A stretch of DNA of 64,000 nucleotides, from contig BAXV01000001.1 of the NCBI GenBank assembly GCA_001310715.1, forward strand, positions 124,001 through 188,000. The letters run 5' to 3'. The translations under genes were made by a program, and so were the position numbers. The number at the start of each line of letters is the position of its first letter. Positions within the stretch are counted from its first letter, which is position 1. Below, in pieces: positions 1 to 9,642 of this stretch. A model generated the notes under the pieces. The model saw only the letters and a list, made by a program, of their open reading frames with translations. It searched no databases and was not told the origin of the DNA. This DNA is from Pseudovibrio sp. JCM 19062. Its GTDB lineage: Bacteria > Pseudomonadota > Alphaproteobacteria > Rhizobiales > Stappiaceae.

Positions 1-1645
1 TGGCCGCACCGTACAGGGTGGCTCCACACTCACACAACAGCTGGCAAAAAACCTGTTTTTGAAGCCAGAACGCACCATGCAGCGCAAGATGAAAGAAGTG
101 GTGATGGCGTTGTGGCTAGAGTGGAACTACAGCAAGGACGAAATTATGGAGATGTACCTGAACCGGGTATATCTCGGTGCGGGTGCTTATGGTGTTGATG
201 CTGCTTCGCGTGTCTATTTTGGCAAGTCAGCGCGTCTCGTCAATCTTGCGGAAGCTGCGACCATTGCGGGTTTGCTGAAGGCACCAAGTAAATATGCGCC
301 GACGCGTAATGCGACGCTGGCGGAAGAGCGGGCGCAGGTGGTGATTGCCGCTATGCATCAGGCAGGTTTTATATCTGCTGATGATGCCAAAAATGCCCTG
401 TTCAGTCCGGCTCATGTGGTTGCTGGCCATAACAGCAGCAGTGGCAATTATGTTGCTGATTATGTAATGGAGCTGTTGCCGGGGTTTGTTGGGTCAATCC
501 GGGAAGATATCATCGTCGACACCACCATTGACTGGGATATGCAGCAAGCTGCGGCGACGGCGCTGACGTCGCGAATTACTGAATCCCGCCAGAAGTTTAA
601 CGTCACGCAGGGCGCAGTGGTCACGCTTAATCGCAGTGGGGCCATTCGGGCGCTTGTGGGTGGTGTTGATTATCGCAGAAGCCAGTTCAACCGTGCTGTG
701 TATGCACGCAGACAACCTGGTTCAGCGTTCAAGCCGTTTGTTTATCTGGCTGCACTGGAGCGAGGTTTAAAGCCTGACAGTGTTCGAAGCGATACACGTG
801 TCACGTACAAAGGCTGGACGCCGAAGAACTACACCAACCACTACTACGGGGACGTGACGCTGACACAAGCGCTGGCGTTTTCCATCAATACGGTTGCTGC
901 CAAGCTTGCGTATGAGGTTGGACCGGCAAATGTGGCGCGGACGGCCCGTCGTCTGGGCATTACGTCTGCACTGAAATCCAATCCCTCCATTGCGCTTGGA
1001 ACCTCTGAGGTAACCCCGCTGGAAATTGCTGCTGCCTATGTGCCGTTTTCCAATGGTGGGTATGGTGTGATCCCTCACGTGGTTCGGCAAATTCGCAATG
1101 AAAAGGGTGAGGTGCTCTATCGTCGTTCCGGTGACGGAACAGGGCGGGTTATTCGCGGTGATAAGCTGAGCGAAATCAATACTATGATGGCGCAGACGAT
1201 TTATAGTGGCACTGGTAAGCGTGCGCTGCTTGCGGGGCGTCCGGCTGGCGGGAAAACGGGTACCACGCAGGGCTATAAGGATGCATGGTTCATTGGCTAC
1301 ACGAACTCTCTAACCACGGCTGTCTGGCTTGGAAACGATGATAATAAGCCGATGAAAAAGATCAGCGGGGGCACGTTGCCTGCGGAGATTTGGGCCTGGA
1401 CTATGGAGAAGGAGCACCAGAGCATTCCGATTGCCAGATTGCCCGGCGTCCCGATTAATCTTGCCGAGACATCACCTTTGATGAAGCCGGGCACTGGGCC
1501 TGTGCCGCGTCAGCCGACATATATGGCTGCCCCTCAGCAGCTGGAGCCGCCGCGTCCTGCTGTTCAGGCAACAACCACTCCACCCCCGCAAAATAGAGGT
1601 AGCAGTCCGCTGGATCTACTGGGAAGGCTGTTCGGTGGCGGTTAG
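1..1645 (+). CDS. Class A penicillin-binding protein (PBP1A/PbpC-like), 5' end outside window
   Basis: Bifunctional peptidoglycan synthase: glycosyltransferase plus DD-transpeptidase, anchored in the inner membrane and acting in the periplasm. The reading frame is open from base 2, so the gene starts before the window; 547 residues are visible. The first residues contain the GT51 motif GGSTLTQQLAKNLF, followed by the EMYLNRVYLG segment. The transpeptidase domain shows SAFK (SxxK serine, near 722-733), SIN (SxN, near 881-889) and KTGTT (KTG, near 1253-1267). The C-terminus is Pro/Gln-rich and ends in GRLFGGG. All catalytic motifs in the visible part are present and no frameshift is seen. The exact subfamily is not settled because the N-terminus is missing. 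Confidence 0.93.
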   Translation, partial: GRTVQGGSTLTQQLAKNLFLKPERTMQRKMKEVVMALWLEWNYSKDEIMEMYLNRVYLGAGAYGVDAASRVYFGKSARLVNLAEAATIAGLLKAPSKYAPTRNATLAEERAQVVIAAMHQAGFISADDAKNALFSPAHVVAGHNSSSGNYVADYVMELLPGFVGSIREDIIVDTTIDWDMQQAAATALTSRITESRQKFNVTQGAVVTLNRSGAIRALVGGVDYRRSQFNRAVYARRQPGSAFKPFVYLAALERGLKPDSVRSDTRVTYKGWTPKNYTNHYYGDVTLTQALAFSINTVAAKLAYEVGPANVARTARRLGITSALKSNPSIALGTSEVTPLEIAAAYVPFSNGGYGVIPHVVRQIRNEKGEVLYRRSGDGTGRVIRGDKLSEINTMMAQTIYSGTGKRALLAGRPAGGKTGTTQGYKDAWFIGYTNSLTTAVWLGNDDNKPMKKISGGTLPAEIWAWTMEKEHQSIPIARLPGVPINLAETSPLMKPGTGPVPRQPTYMAAPQQLEPPRPAVQATTTPPPQNRGSSPLDLLGRLFGGG

Positions 1646-1654
1646 CAGTTTACT

Positions 1655-2396
1655 TTATTCTTGTCCGTAAAGATGAAGTTGAGAGCCGTGCTCTTTTAGC
1701 CAGCGTTGGGCGTATTTGGTGTGCGGGGCGAGTTGTTCGCAGATGCGCCAGAACTCAGGTGAGTGGTCGAGCTTGACCAAGTGAGCGACTTCGTGGGCGG
1801 CAACGTATTCCAGAATATCCGGTGGGGCCATCACAAGGCGCCATGAGAAGGAGAGTTTGCGTCGTGCGAGCAAGAACCCCAGCGGCTTTTTGTATCTCGC
1901 AGGGTGATGCTTTGGTGCGTGCGCCCAAGCTGTTTGGAAAAGTGCGTTACATGACCTTCGAGGTCTTCTTTAGCCAATTTGCGTAGGAAGTCTTTGGTTT
2001 TGCGGTGAAAGCTTTGCGTTTCACCGGGAAGCAGCAGTAGGGGCTCGTCAGTTTCGTCTTCATGATCCAGCTTTGCCAGACCGCGAAGCTTTCCTGATGA
2101 GCGCAAGGTGTGCAGCACGCCTCTGACGGGTATGCGGGCTTCTTCTTCAAACCTGATGGAGTCCGGGCGCGATCCCAGCCTTTGTTTTAGCCAACCAACC
2201 TGACGATTGGCGAAGTCCTGCGCTGTTTTCAAGTTGCCTCGGGCTGGGATAGTCAGAACTGGCGTTGGGTCTCCGGGAGGGATTCTCAGGATATAACGCT
2301 TTGCTCTGGAGTTTCGTTTCAGGCGAATTTGTAAGGGCCTGTGGCTAGATCGACCTCAATAAACTCCGGCAAAGCCTTTGTCGCAAAGAACCCCAT
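1655..2396 (-). CDS. YgjP-like (DUF45/M48-type) zinc metallopeptidase, two apparent frameshifts
   Basis: The C-terminal part carries HEVAH, a HExxH zinc motif, followed by HSPEFW, and is preceded by RWGSC and LSFSWRLVMAPP. This is the signature of the YgjP/WLM-like metal-dependent hydrolase family (about 240 residues), whose substrate is unknown. The frame breaks near 1874 (one base missing after RWGSCS) and near 2336 (GGG where four G are needed). Restoring both joins ATG at 2396 (MGFFATKALPEFIEVDL), the basic strand RLKRNSRAKRYILRI, and the catalytic region. The gene is convergent with the penicillin-binding protein gene, with only 9 bases between stops. It is probably intact in the organism. 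Confidence 0.8.
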
Positions 2397-2566
2397 GTCA
2401 CCTCAAAAATTGCACTGGCTGCTTTCGTTATTGCAGAGAAAGGGGCGATTTGAAAGTCAGCCAATGCGAATTACAAGAGGGTGTGTGCGCAAGCCCGAAC
2501 ACGCAAAAGGGTGCCCTGCCATAAAAGACAGAGCACCGGATGCTTGTTATGAACCGCTGGGAGCCA
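2397..2566. other. Intergenic stretch, nothing recognised
   Basis: About 170 bases between the YgjP-like gene and the DUF2852 gene, both on the minus strand. It must hold the promoter of the YgjP-like gene, but no convincing promoter or terminator was identified. Confidence 0.4.
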
Positions 2567-2980
2567 TTAGATTGCTCCACCTGCGGAAGACTCGCCCGGA
2601 CGGTTATGGCGATTTCTCATGAAGCGGTCGAATTCTTCCTGATCTTTCGCCCGGCGCAGGTCATTCATGTAATCATCGAACTCCTGACGCATGCTATCAA
2701 GCTTCTTGCGCTCTTCTTCCAAGCGGGTCAGCTCTCTTTCACGGTAGTCATCAAAAGCAGCATTACCGCTGCGGGCAGCAGTTTGCATATTGTCCATCGC
2801 ATTTTTGAAATTACTACGATCCCACTGGCACTTAGCTTCACGCTTCCAGCCATTAAGGTTGTCGCCCCACAAGATGTAGGCAAGCATAGCAAGGCCTAGA
2901 GGCCAGAAAACTACGAAGCCCAGAACCATAAGTGCAATACTTAGAGGATTCCAGGAAGGTTTTATTGCATTTACATTCAT
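2567..2980 (-). CDS. DUF2852 membrane protein
   Basis: A 137-residue protein of the alphaproteobacterial DUF2852 family; function unknown. It has one N-terminal hydrophobic helix (about residues 11-35, PLSIALMVLGFVVFWPLG) and then a long charged, probably coiled-coil region rich in Arg/Glu (RERELTRLEEERKKLDSMRQ) ending in a soluble tail. ATG at 2980 was chosen because AGAAAGGGG lies 7-9 bases upstream; a GTG three codons earlier is possible but sits on top of the Shine-Dalgarno. No operon partner is obvious; the neighbours are separated by more than 100 bases on each side. Confidence 0.85.
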   Translation of the reverse strand: MNVNAIKPSWNPLSIALMVLGFVVFWPLGLAMLAYILWGDNLNGWKREAKCQWDRSNFKNAMDNMQTAARSGNAAFDDYRERELTRLEEERKKLDSMRQEFDDYMNDLRRAKDQEEFDRFMRNRHNRPGESSAGGAI

Positions 2981-3088
2981 TAAAAACACCCCTTTCTCAA
3001 ATCAACAGACTTGAGATGGGATGGTTTTATTTTTGTTTCAAGAGTTAGAATAAAATTTTATTAGGTGAATGGCTGGATTCACTTAGAT

Positions 3089-3415
3089 CTAACTAGAATG
3101 CACTGCGTCGTTGAGGCGTCGTGCTTGCTCAACCCAGTTATCGCGGACCATGCGCCCGCGGATGTCCAGACGGCCATCCAGAACTGTAGCCTGATCTTCG
3201 GTCAGGTTGGCAATCTGCCAGTAATGGAAGATGCCTGCTCCGTTCAGCGCGCGCTCCAGTTTGGGGCCGACACCGCTGATCTGCTGAAGATCATCGGCAA
3301 CACCTTCAGGCTCGGCAAGCAGGATTTCGCGCAATGGATCGCTTGGTGCTTTCTCAGCAGTTCCCGTGCGCAGGCTCTTGGTTGCCGCGCGTTTGGCCCC
3401 TTGCTGTGCAATCAC
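3089..3415 (-). CDS. Small helix-hairpin-helix protein coupled to phaZ
   Basis: A 108-residue protein. Residues 1-35 are basic and low in complexity. The rest holds a helix-hairpin-helix-like core, QQISGVGPKLERALNGAGI, followed by HYWQIANLTEDQ and a terminal RDNWVEQARRL. The same module is known as a C-terminal tail on some alphaproteobacterial NuoE and ribosomal L21 proteins; here it stands alone. The GTG start overlaps the phaZ stop (ATGTGA arrangement), which implies translational coupling. Its role is unknown; DNA or protein binding is possible from the fold, and the link to PHB metabolism rests only on position. Confidence 0.7.
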   Translation of the reverse strand: MIAQQGAKRAATKSLRTGTAEKAPSDPLREILLAEPEGVADDLQQISGVGPKLERALNGAGIFHYWQIANLTEDQATVLDGRLDIRGRMVRDNWVEQARRLNDAVHSS

Positions 3416-4646
3416 ATGGTTGGGTTGTCTTTTATGAACTGTACGATGCGCGGTGCAATTTCCGATCGGTACTTTGACCCGTTGAACACCCCGTAATGGC
3501 CAACACCCGGCTGGATGTAATGCAATCTGCGGTCTGCCGGAATGTTTTCCGCCAGCTTTTGCGCCGCCTGTGTTTGGCCTACACCGGAGATATCATCGTT
3601 TTCGCCCTCAACGGTGAACAGGGCAGTGCCGGTAATCTTCTTGGGGTCCACCATCTTCCCACGATGCATCATTTCGCCTTTTGGCAGCGAATGTTCGATG
3701 AATACGGTCTCGACGGTCTGCAGATAGAACTCGGAGGTCAGATCCATGACGGCGAGGTATTCGTCATAGAAATCGCGGTGCTTTTCGGCACTATCGCCAT
3801 CGCCTTCAATCAAATGCTGGAAGAAGTCGCGGTGTGCGACCATGTGGCGGTCCAGATTCATGCCCATGAAGCCGGAAAGCTGCAGGAAGCCCGGATATAC
3901 CTGACGTGCAAAGCCTTTGTGCGGAAAGGGGACATCCATGATGACGTTGCGCTTGAACCAGCCGATGCCTTTTTCGACGGCCAGATCATTCACGGCAGTT
4001 GGCGCTTCACGGGTGTCGATAGGACCGCCCATCAGCGTCATGGTCGCCGGAGCGCACTTGTCTCCGTTTTCTTCCATCAGGGCAACGGCTGCATAAACAG
4101 GCACGGATGGCTGGCATACTGCCAGTACGTGCGTGTTTGGCCCGAGATGATGCAGCATTTCCGTGATGTAATCGATGTAGTCGTCCAGATCGAAGCGTCC
4201 ATCAGAAACAGGCACCTGACGTGCATCTTCCCAGTCGGTTATATAGACATCCAGATCTGGCAACAGGGCTTCAACAGTGCCGCGCAGCAGGGTGGCGTAG
4301 TGGCCGGACATGGGTGCCACAATCAGGATCTTGGGATCGGCTTTTCTCTCTTCAGGCAGATCGCGCTCGAAGTGCAGCAGGTCGCAGAAGGGGCCGGACC
4401 AGACGACTTCTTCGGTAATATCAACCTCTTCGCCGTCCACGATGGTGGTGTTAAGCTCAAATGCTGGTTTACCGTAACGCCGGGTCACGCGTTCCCACAT
4501 TTCGCAGGAGCTGCAACGGTGCGGCCAACCTGTGTGTGGGATAGCGGGTTCAGGGGATTTTTGAAGTACAGTCGGGTCATATCCACGGCAGCGCGGACAG
4601 GGGACATCGCTGCATGGTTCATTTCATACAAATGGTAGTACAGCAC
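3412..4646 (-). CDS. phaZ: Intracellular poly(3-hydroxybutyrate) depolymerase, one apparent frameshift
   Basis: Degrades intracellular PHB granules to hydroxybutyrate for carbon mobilisation. The corrected protein is 411 residues, the usual length. It starts MLYYHLYEMNHAAMSPVRAA and continues to MWERVTRRYGKPAF, both typical of PhaZ. The nucleophile region is VCQPSVP (the catalytic residue in this family is a Cys in this lipase-box-like site), and GVGHYGVFNG near the C-terminus supplies the His. The GTG start at 4646 is preceded by GGGAGG at the right distance. One base is missing near 4513, between TVAA and CEMWERV. The small HhH gene overlaps its stop. Confidence 0.92.
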
Positions 4647-4650
4647 AGAA

Positions 4651-4951
4651 TGTTACCTCCCAGACGCTCGCTTCAGCCAACTCTCATTCATGTATTTTTG
4701 TTTTGCGCAGCACGGATACAGTATAGCCGAAGTGCTGCACTGCAAAAGTATAGGCAGCTCTACACCTTTTCAGCAACATAGACTCATGGAGAAATACATA
4801 CCAACTTAACTTGTATTGCAGATCAATAGGTTCTTCACCACCGTTAAGGAGTTTGTATTGTAACCAATTATGCTGCGTTGCACAATAGATAAAATATTGC
4901 TCGAAACGTCGAGAGTAAACTGATTGCGATTATTTCATTAAGTTGAAATTA
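4651..4951. promoter_or_regulatory. phaZ-hemW intergenic region with two PhaR-like sites
   Basis: About 300 bases upstream of phaZ (minus strand), downstream of hemW. It holds two CTGC-N3-GCA elements, CTGCACTGCA at 4735-4744 and CTGCGTTGCA at 4873-4882. PhaR, the PHB-granule regulator of Paracoccus/Rhodobacter, is described as binding CTGC-N3/4-GCAG-type sites; each element here lacks only the last base. The link to PhaR is an inference from this resemblance and from the neighbouring phaZ. The stretch has no convincing ORF. Confidence 0.3.
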
Positions 4952-4974
4952 CTAATGAAATTTATTTGGCAATG

Positions 4975-6134
4975 CTAATCGGAGGCCAGCTCGGTTATTA
5001 CGGCATCCAGCAGGGGGAAGCCCGCTTGTGTTGCACGTACGCGGCTGTTGCGACCCACTCCACCATTCCGTTTTCCTGCAGGTTAAGCAGTCTTTGCGGA
5101 TTAAACTGGCGGCCAGAGAGCTGTTCATAACGTGGCACTTCAATGCTTCATGCAGCCGCATGCCCATCAGCAGCATCTCATCGCTTTGCTCTTCGCGACC
5201 AAGGCGATCCTCAGAAATAGAGCCGTGGCCCTGACTTTCAACCAGACCCAGCCATGTTTCCGGATGCTTTTCCGTTGAGGTTGCCAGTCGTGAGCCGTCT
5301 TCCAGCGTCAAGCGGCCATGGGCACCGGGGCCGACGCCAACATAGTCACCGTAGCGCCAATAAATGAGGTTGTGCTGGCACTGGGCGTCAGGCGTGGCGT
5401 GGTTGGAGACCTCATAGGCTGGCAGGCCGCGCGCTGCGGTGACCTGCTGGGTGAGGTCAAACATGTCTGCGGCAAGGTCCGGGTCCAGCATCTCAAGCTT
5501 TCCAGCCGCATAAAGGCGCTGGAACATTGTACCGCTCTCGATGGTGAGCTGGTACATGGAGAGGTGGTCCGCAGCCAGATCAATGGCGCGGTTGAGCTCC
5601 TGCTCCCATGCCTTCAAGGTTTGGTTGGGACGCGCGTAGATCAGGTCAAACGAGATGCGCGGGAATGTCTTGCGGGCAATTTCGACTGCTTGAATCGCTT
5701 CCGAAACAGAATGCTGACGTCCGAGGATCTTCAGTTCCTTGTCATCCAGCGCCTGAATACCAACGGAAAGACGATTCACGCCGGCAGATCGGTAGCCTGC
5801 AAAGCGGGTTGCTTCGACGCTGGTGGGGTTGGCTTCCATGGAGATTTCAGCGGTATCTGGCACATGCCAAAGACGAGCGATCTCATTGAGGACAGTCTCA
5901 ACGGTTTTCGGCTCCATGAGGACGGAGTTCCGCCGCCGAAGAAGATGGAATCCACCGTGCGACCCGGTACCATCTGCGCGTAGCGTGCCAACTCGGTTGC
6001 CAAAGCTTTGGCGTAGGTCTCCTGCGAGACCGGTTGGTGACGCACATGGGAGTTGAAGTCACAATAAGGCATTTGGCCAAACAAAACGGCCAATGCACAT
6101 AAATCCCAAAGCCGCCAACCGGTGACACAATCAT
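4975..6134 (-). CDS. hemW: HemW-like radical SAM protein, four apparent frameshifts
   Basis: HemW (formerly annotated as oxygen-independent coproporphyrinogen oxidase-like YggW) is a radical SAM heme chaperone. Joining frames gives GFGIYVHWPFC, the cluster motif CxxxCxxC (FCLAKCPYCDF), GGGTPS, and then the long core with SMEANPTS, VNRLSVGIQAL and VGVGPGAHG, ending LLDAVITELASD. One base is missing near 6069, 5920, 5147 and 5057; each restoration (for example TGCC to TGCCC) returns the family sequence. It is the last gene of the rph-rdgB-hemW series, 78 bases after rdgB. ATG at 6134 was chosen at the family N-terminus. Confidence 0.88.
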
Positions 6135-6212
6135 ACTTATTCCTTTGCACCTGCCGACATTTTTGAGCGAGTTCTTGTCCGAAAACCGGAAACCACTTTT
6201 CGGGAACACGCT

Positions 6213-6852
6213 TTAAGTCGGCAAGCACTCTTCCTGAAACTTAACAAAGGCTCGGGCGCGGTGAGACAGTGCCGCGCCATCCTTCGTTGTGTGTTTTTCT
6301 TGTTTATCCATCTCGCCGAAGGTTTATCGAAGCCTTCAGGAACAAACATGGGATCGTAGCCGAAACCTTCTGGACCGCGTGGAGGCCAAGCCAGTTCGCC
6401 GTGGATTTCGCCACGGTAGAACTGAACATGACCATCCGGCCATGCCAGACACAGCACTGCAACGAAGTAGGCGCTGCGGTCAGCTGTGCCGACCTCAGCC
6501 AGCTTGTCATGCACGGACTGCATGGCGACGCGGAAGTCTTTGCCCGGACCAGCCCAACGAGCGGAATAGATGCCCGGATCGCCGTTCAGGCCGTTAACAC
6601 ACAGGCCGCTGTCGTCTGAAAGAGCTGGCAGTCCGGTAGCCTTTGCTGAGGCGAGGGCCTTAATTGCTGCGTTGGCTTCAAACGTATCGCCATCTTCACC
6701 GGTTCCGGCAGGTCCAGATCACCGGCGGACAGAACCTCAAAGCCATGCGGCGCGAGCATATCCTGAATTTCGCGCAGCTTGCCCTTGTTGTGGCTGGCAA
6801 GCACGAGCTTGCCAGGTTCCAGACGGCGGTTTTCTGTTGTTTCTGTCTGCAT
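6213..6852 (-). CDS. rdgB: Non-canonical purine NTP pyrophosphatase (RdgB/HAM1), two apparent frameshifts
   Basis: Hydrolyses dITP/XTP and related nucleotides to monophosphates, cleaning the nucleotide pool. Visible motifs are [14 protein letters not shown] at the N-terminus, [38 protein letters not shown] and SHRARAF near the C-terminus. One base is missing near 6702 (before [15 protein letters not shown]) and one A near 6323 (before [10 protein letters not shown]). The ATG at 6852 shares a base with the rph stop (TGATG), so translation is probably coupled to rph. The corrected protein is about 213 residues, normal for the family. Confidence 0.92.
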
Positions 6853-7570
6853 CAAAGCACCGTTAGTTTTTGCAGCTCAACCAGTTTGGAGATGGACTGT
6901 TTTGCAAGGCCCATGAGCTGACCGAGTTCTTCTTCAGAAAATGGCTCACCTTCAGCGGTACCCTGAATTTCCACGATGCCACCTTTGCCAGTCATGACGA
7001 AGTTTGCATCTGTGTCTGCGGAAGAATCTTCCACGTAGTCCAGGTCGGCAACCGGTGTGCCTTCGTAGATGCCACAGGAGATCGCTGCGATGTGGTCTTT
7101 CAGAACCTTATCTGTTTTGACCATGTCGCGTGCTTCCATCCATTTCAGGCAGTCGTGCAGGGCAACCCATGCGCCTGTGATGGAGCTGTGCGGGTGCCAC
7201 CATCGGCCTGAATGACGTCGCAGTCAACGGTAATCTGACGCTCACCAAGCGCGCCCAGATCAACAACAGCGCGGAGGGAACGACCGATAAGGCGCTGGAT
7301 TTCCTGAGTGCGGCCAGACTGCTTGCCTGCGGAGGATTCACGGCGCATGCGGTCATGAGTTGCGCGTGGCAGCATGCCGTATTCGGCTGTTACCCAACCA
7401 CGGTTCTGGCCACGAAGCCACGGCGGAACGCGCTCTTCCAAACTTGCTGTACACAGAACGTGGGTATCACCAAATTTGATCAGGCAAGAGCCTTCGGCGT
7501 GTTTAGCAACACCGCGCTCCAGGCTGACTGGGCGCATTTCATCAGGTGTACGTTTGGATGGACGGTTCAA
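6852..7570 (-). CDS. rph: Ribonuclease PH, one apparent frameshift
   Basis: Phosphorolytic 3'-5' exoribonuclease that trims tRNA 3' ends. The N-terminus [18 protein letters not shown], the core [27 protein letters not shown], and [14 protein letters not shown] are characteristic. One base is missing near 7185 between GGTRTA and [16 protein letters not shown]; restoring one T rejoins the C-terminal [20 protein letters not shown] at 7570 fits the family start and has GGGAG about 8 bases upstream. A longer in-frame start at 7609 exists but adds unrelated residues. It is first in the rph-rdgB-hemW run and divergent from hrcA. Confidence 0.93.
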
Positions 7571-7779
7571 GGTAAGCTCCCTCGGGTTGCTTAATAGATA
7601 TAAAGTCACAAATGGTATTGCGGCTCTTTTAGCTGCGGTTTGGCTTCAGCGCAAAGGCTGGTTTTGGTTTGAGTGCCGATTTTCTGCTAAAATTGAGTTT
7701 TGGTTGTTTAATTGTCCTGTGCTAGGGATTGAACAGCGGCTTTGGCCCGCACCTGTTGTTGATCTGGAGTTCCAATACC
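7571..7779. promoter_or_regulatory. Divergent rph/hrcA promoter region
   Basis: A 209-base region between two divergently transcribed genes. It must carry both promoters, but no clear -35/-10 pair stands out, and no CIRCE inverted repeat (TTAGCACTC-N9-GAGTGCTAA) was seen. Confidence 0.4.
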
Positions 7780-8846
7780 GTGACGAGCGTTCCTCCTTCT
7801 GTCCCTCTTGAGGATCTTGATGAGCGTTCCCGCGAGATTTTCCGAAGGATCGTCGAAAATTACCTTGATACCGGTGAGCCGCTGGGGTCCCGTAATCTTT
7901 CACGGGGTCTCTCACAGCCTCTTTCGCCTGCGTCCATTCGCAATGTGATGGCAGATCTGGAGCATCATGGGCTGCTTTATTCTCCGCATACCAGCGCGGG
8001 TCGTTTGCCGACACAATCCGGCCTGCGGTTGTTCGTTGACGGGTTTCTTGAGGTTGGCGACCTGACCAGAGAAGAACGTCAGCAGATCGCAGTTCAGGTG
8101 AAGGCCAAAGGCGGTGACAAGACGCCGGAACAGGTGCTCACGGAAGCCAGCCAGATGCTTTCTGGCTTGAGCCGTGGGGCAGGGGTTGTGCTTTCCAACA
8201 AGACTGACACGACCCTGCGCCATATCGAGTTTGTGCAGATTGAGCCACTCAAGGCGCTGGTGGTGCTGGTGAGTGAAGACGGTTCTGTCGAGAACCGCGT
8301 TGTTAGTCTTCCTCCGGGGTTGCCGCCTTCTGCCCTGACAGAAGCCTCCAACTACCTCAATTCAGTCATCAGAAACCGGACGCTGACAGAAGCGCAGACC
8401 GAGCTTGTGCGGCAGCGCAATGAGTTTCAGGCTGAACTGGATACGTTGACGGCCAAAGTGTGGATGCGGGGATTGCTGTTTGGGGCGGCGACCGGAGCGA
8501 TCCGGGCACGCTGATCGTTCGCGGACGCTCCAACCTGCTGGAGAATGTGGCCGCGCAGGAAGATCTGGAGCGCATTCGCCTGCTATTTGATGATCTGGAG
8601 AACAAGAGCGAGCTGATCCGCTTGCTGGACCTTGCCAAGGATGGCGAGGGCGTGCGGATTTTCATCGGATCGGAGAACAAGCTGTTCTCACTCTCCGGTT
8701 CGTCCCTGATCGTGTCGCCGTACCGCGATAGTGAGCAGCGCGTTGTGGGTGTGCTCGGGATTATCGGGCCAACCCGCCTCAATTATGCGCGGGTCATTCC
8801 CATGGTGGATTACACAGCCCGCTTGGTGAGCCGTCTGCTCGGCTAA
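7780..8846 (+). CDS. hrcA: Heat-inducible repressor HrcA, one apparent frameshift
   Basis: Repressor of chaperone genes through the CIRCE operator. The protein begins [29 protein letters not shown], with the winged-helix [10 protein letters not shown] and [16 protein letters not shown] typical of HrcA, and a C-terminal GAF-like part including [16 protein letters not shown] residues ([19 protein letters not shown]). The shift near 8460 needs one extra G (GTGTGG to GTGGTGG), giving [17 protein letters not shown] at 7780 follows GGAG. In related genomes grpE follows hrcA; here a LysE-type gene on the opposite strand follows instead. Confidence 0.92.
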
Positions 8847-8869
8847 AGCGGGTCTGCGGAATGGGCTGG

Positions 8870-9508
8870 CTACAAACTTGGCTTATAGCTGGCTAATTTC
8901 ACGCCAAAGCCGATGAAGACGACTCCGGTTATCCCCTTGAGCCATCTTTGGAAACTGCCCGTGCGAGCGAGGCTGGTGAGTTTTCCGAGGAGGAGAACCA
9001 TCGCACCAAACCAAACCGCATTGATCGCCGAATGCAGCGACACAAGCAAAAATGAAGATGCTGCGGATGCTTCGCCAAGTGAGATAAATTGCGGGAATGC
9101 AGCAAGGTAGAACATCGACACCTTTGGGTTCAGTGCATTTGTTAGAACACCTTCCGTAAACGCGCTCACGAGCGTCCGCTTTTGGTTTGCGGGAGCAATC
9201 TTCGGCGCATCCTCAAAACCCTTAAAGGTCGCATAGAGTGCTTTTACCCCGATCCAGCACAGATACGCAGCGCCTAGGTACTTCACGAGTGTAAAGGCGG
9301 TGGCTGACTGCACAAGGATGATGGATATGCCGAGGATCGCGAGCATTCCATGGAGGTAAAACGCAGCTACAAACCCAGCCACATTAGCGAACCCTGCAGC
9401 ACGTCCCGAAGTCGGTACGGTCTTTGCGATGAGCACACCGTTCGGTCCAGGCGACATAACAAGCAAAGACGCGACGAAAACGAAACTTAAAATTTCTGAC
9501 CAAGCCAC
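8870..9508 (-). CDS. LysE/RhtB-family exporter
   Basis: An integral membrane exporter of amino acids or related small molecules. It starts near SPGPNGVLIAKT, the conserved N-terminal family motif, and has about six hydrophobic segments, with LTNALNPKVSMFYLAAFPQF in the middle and GVVFIGFGVKLAS at the end. About 212 residues, normal. GTG at 9508 was preferred because GGGGGA lies 7 bases upstream; a TTG two codons earlier would touch the Shine-Dalgarno. It is convergent with hrcA (23 bases apart). The substrate cannot be told from sequence. Confidence 0.88.
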   Translation of the reverse strand: MAWSEILSFVFVASLLVMSPGPNGVLIAKTVPTSGRAAGFANVAGFVAAFYLHGMLAILGISIILVQSATAFTLVKYLGAAYLCWIGVKALYATFKGFEDAPKIAPANQKRTLVSAFTEGVLTNALNPKVSMFYLAAFPQFISLGEASAASSFLLVSLHSAINAVWFGAMVLLLGKLTSLARTGSFQRWLKGITGVVFIGFGVKLASYKPSL

Positions 9509-9642
9509 AAGCAATCCCCCAAATCATACGTAGCAGCGCTTATACTTGGGGTATCTGGATTTGCAAGGCACATTAGGGCTGACTTCCCCGCTGGTGCAAA
9601 TCTTTGAGCGAGCCACATGTTGCGATATGTTTACGCTTCTCG

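Noticed and set aside
3496..4638. Long plus-strand reading frame (about 380 codons) opposite phaZ
   Set aside because: It mirrors a strongly conserved PhaZ on the other strand and shows no family features or ribosome site.
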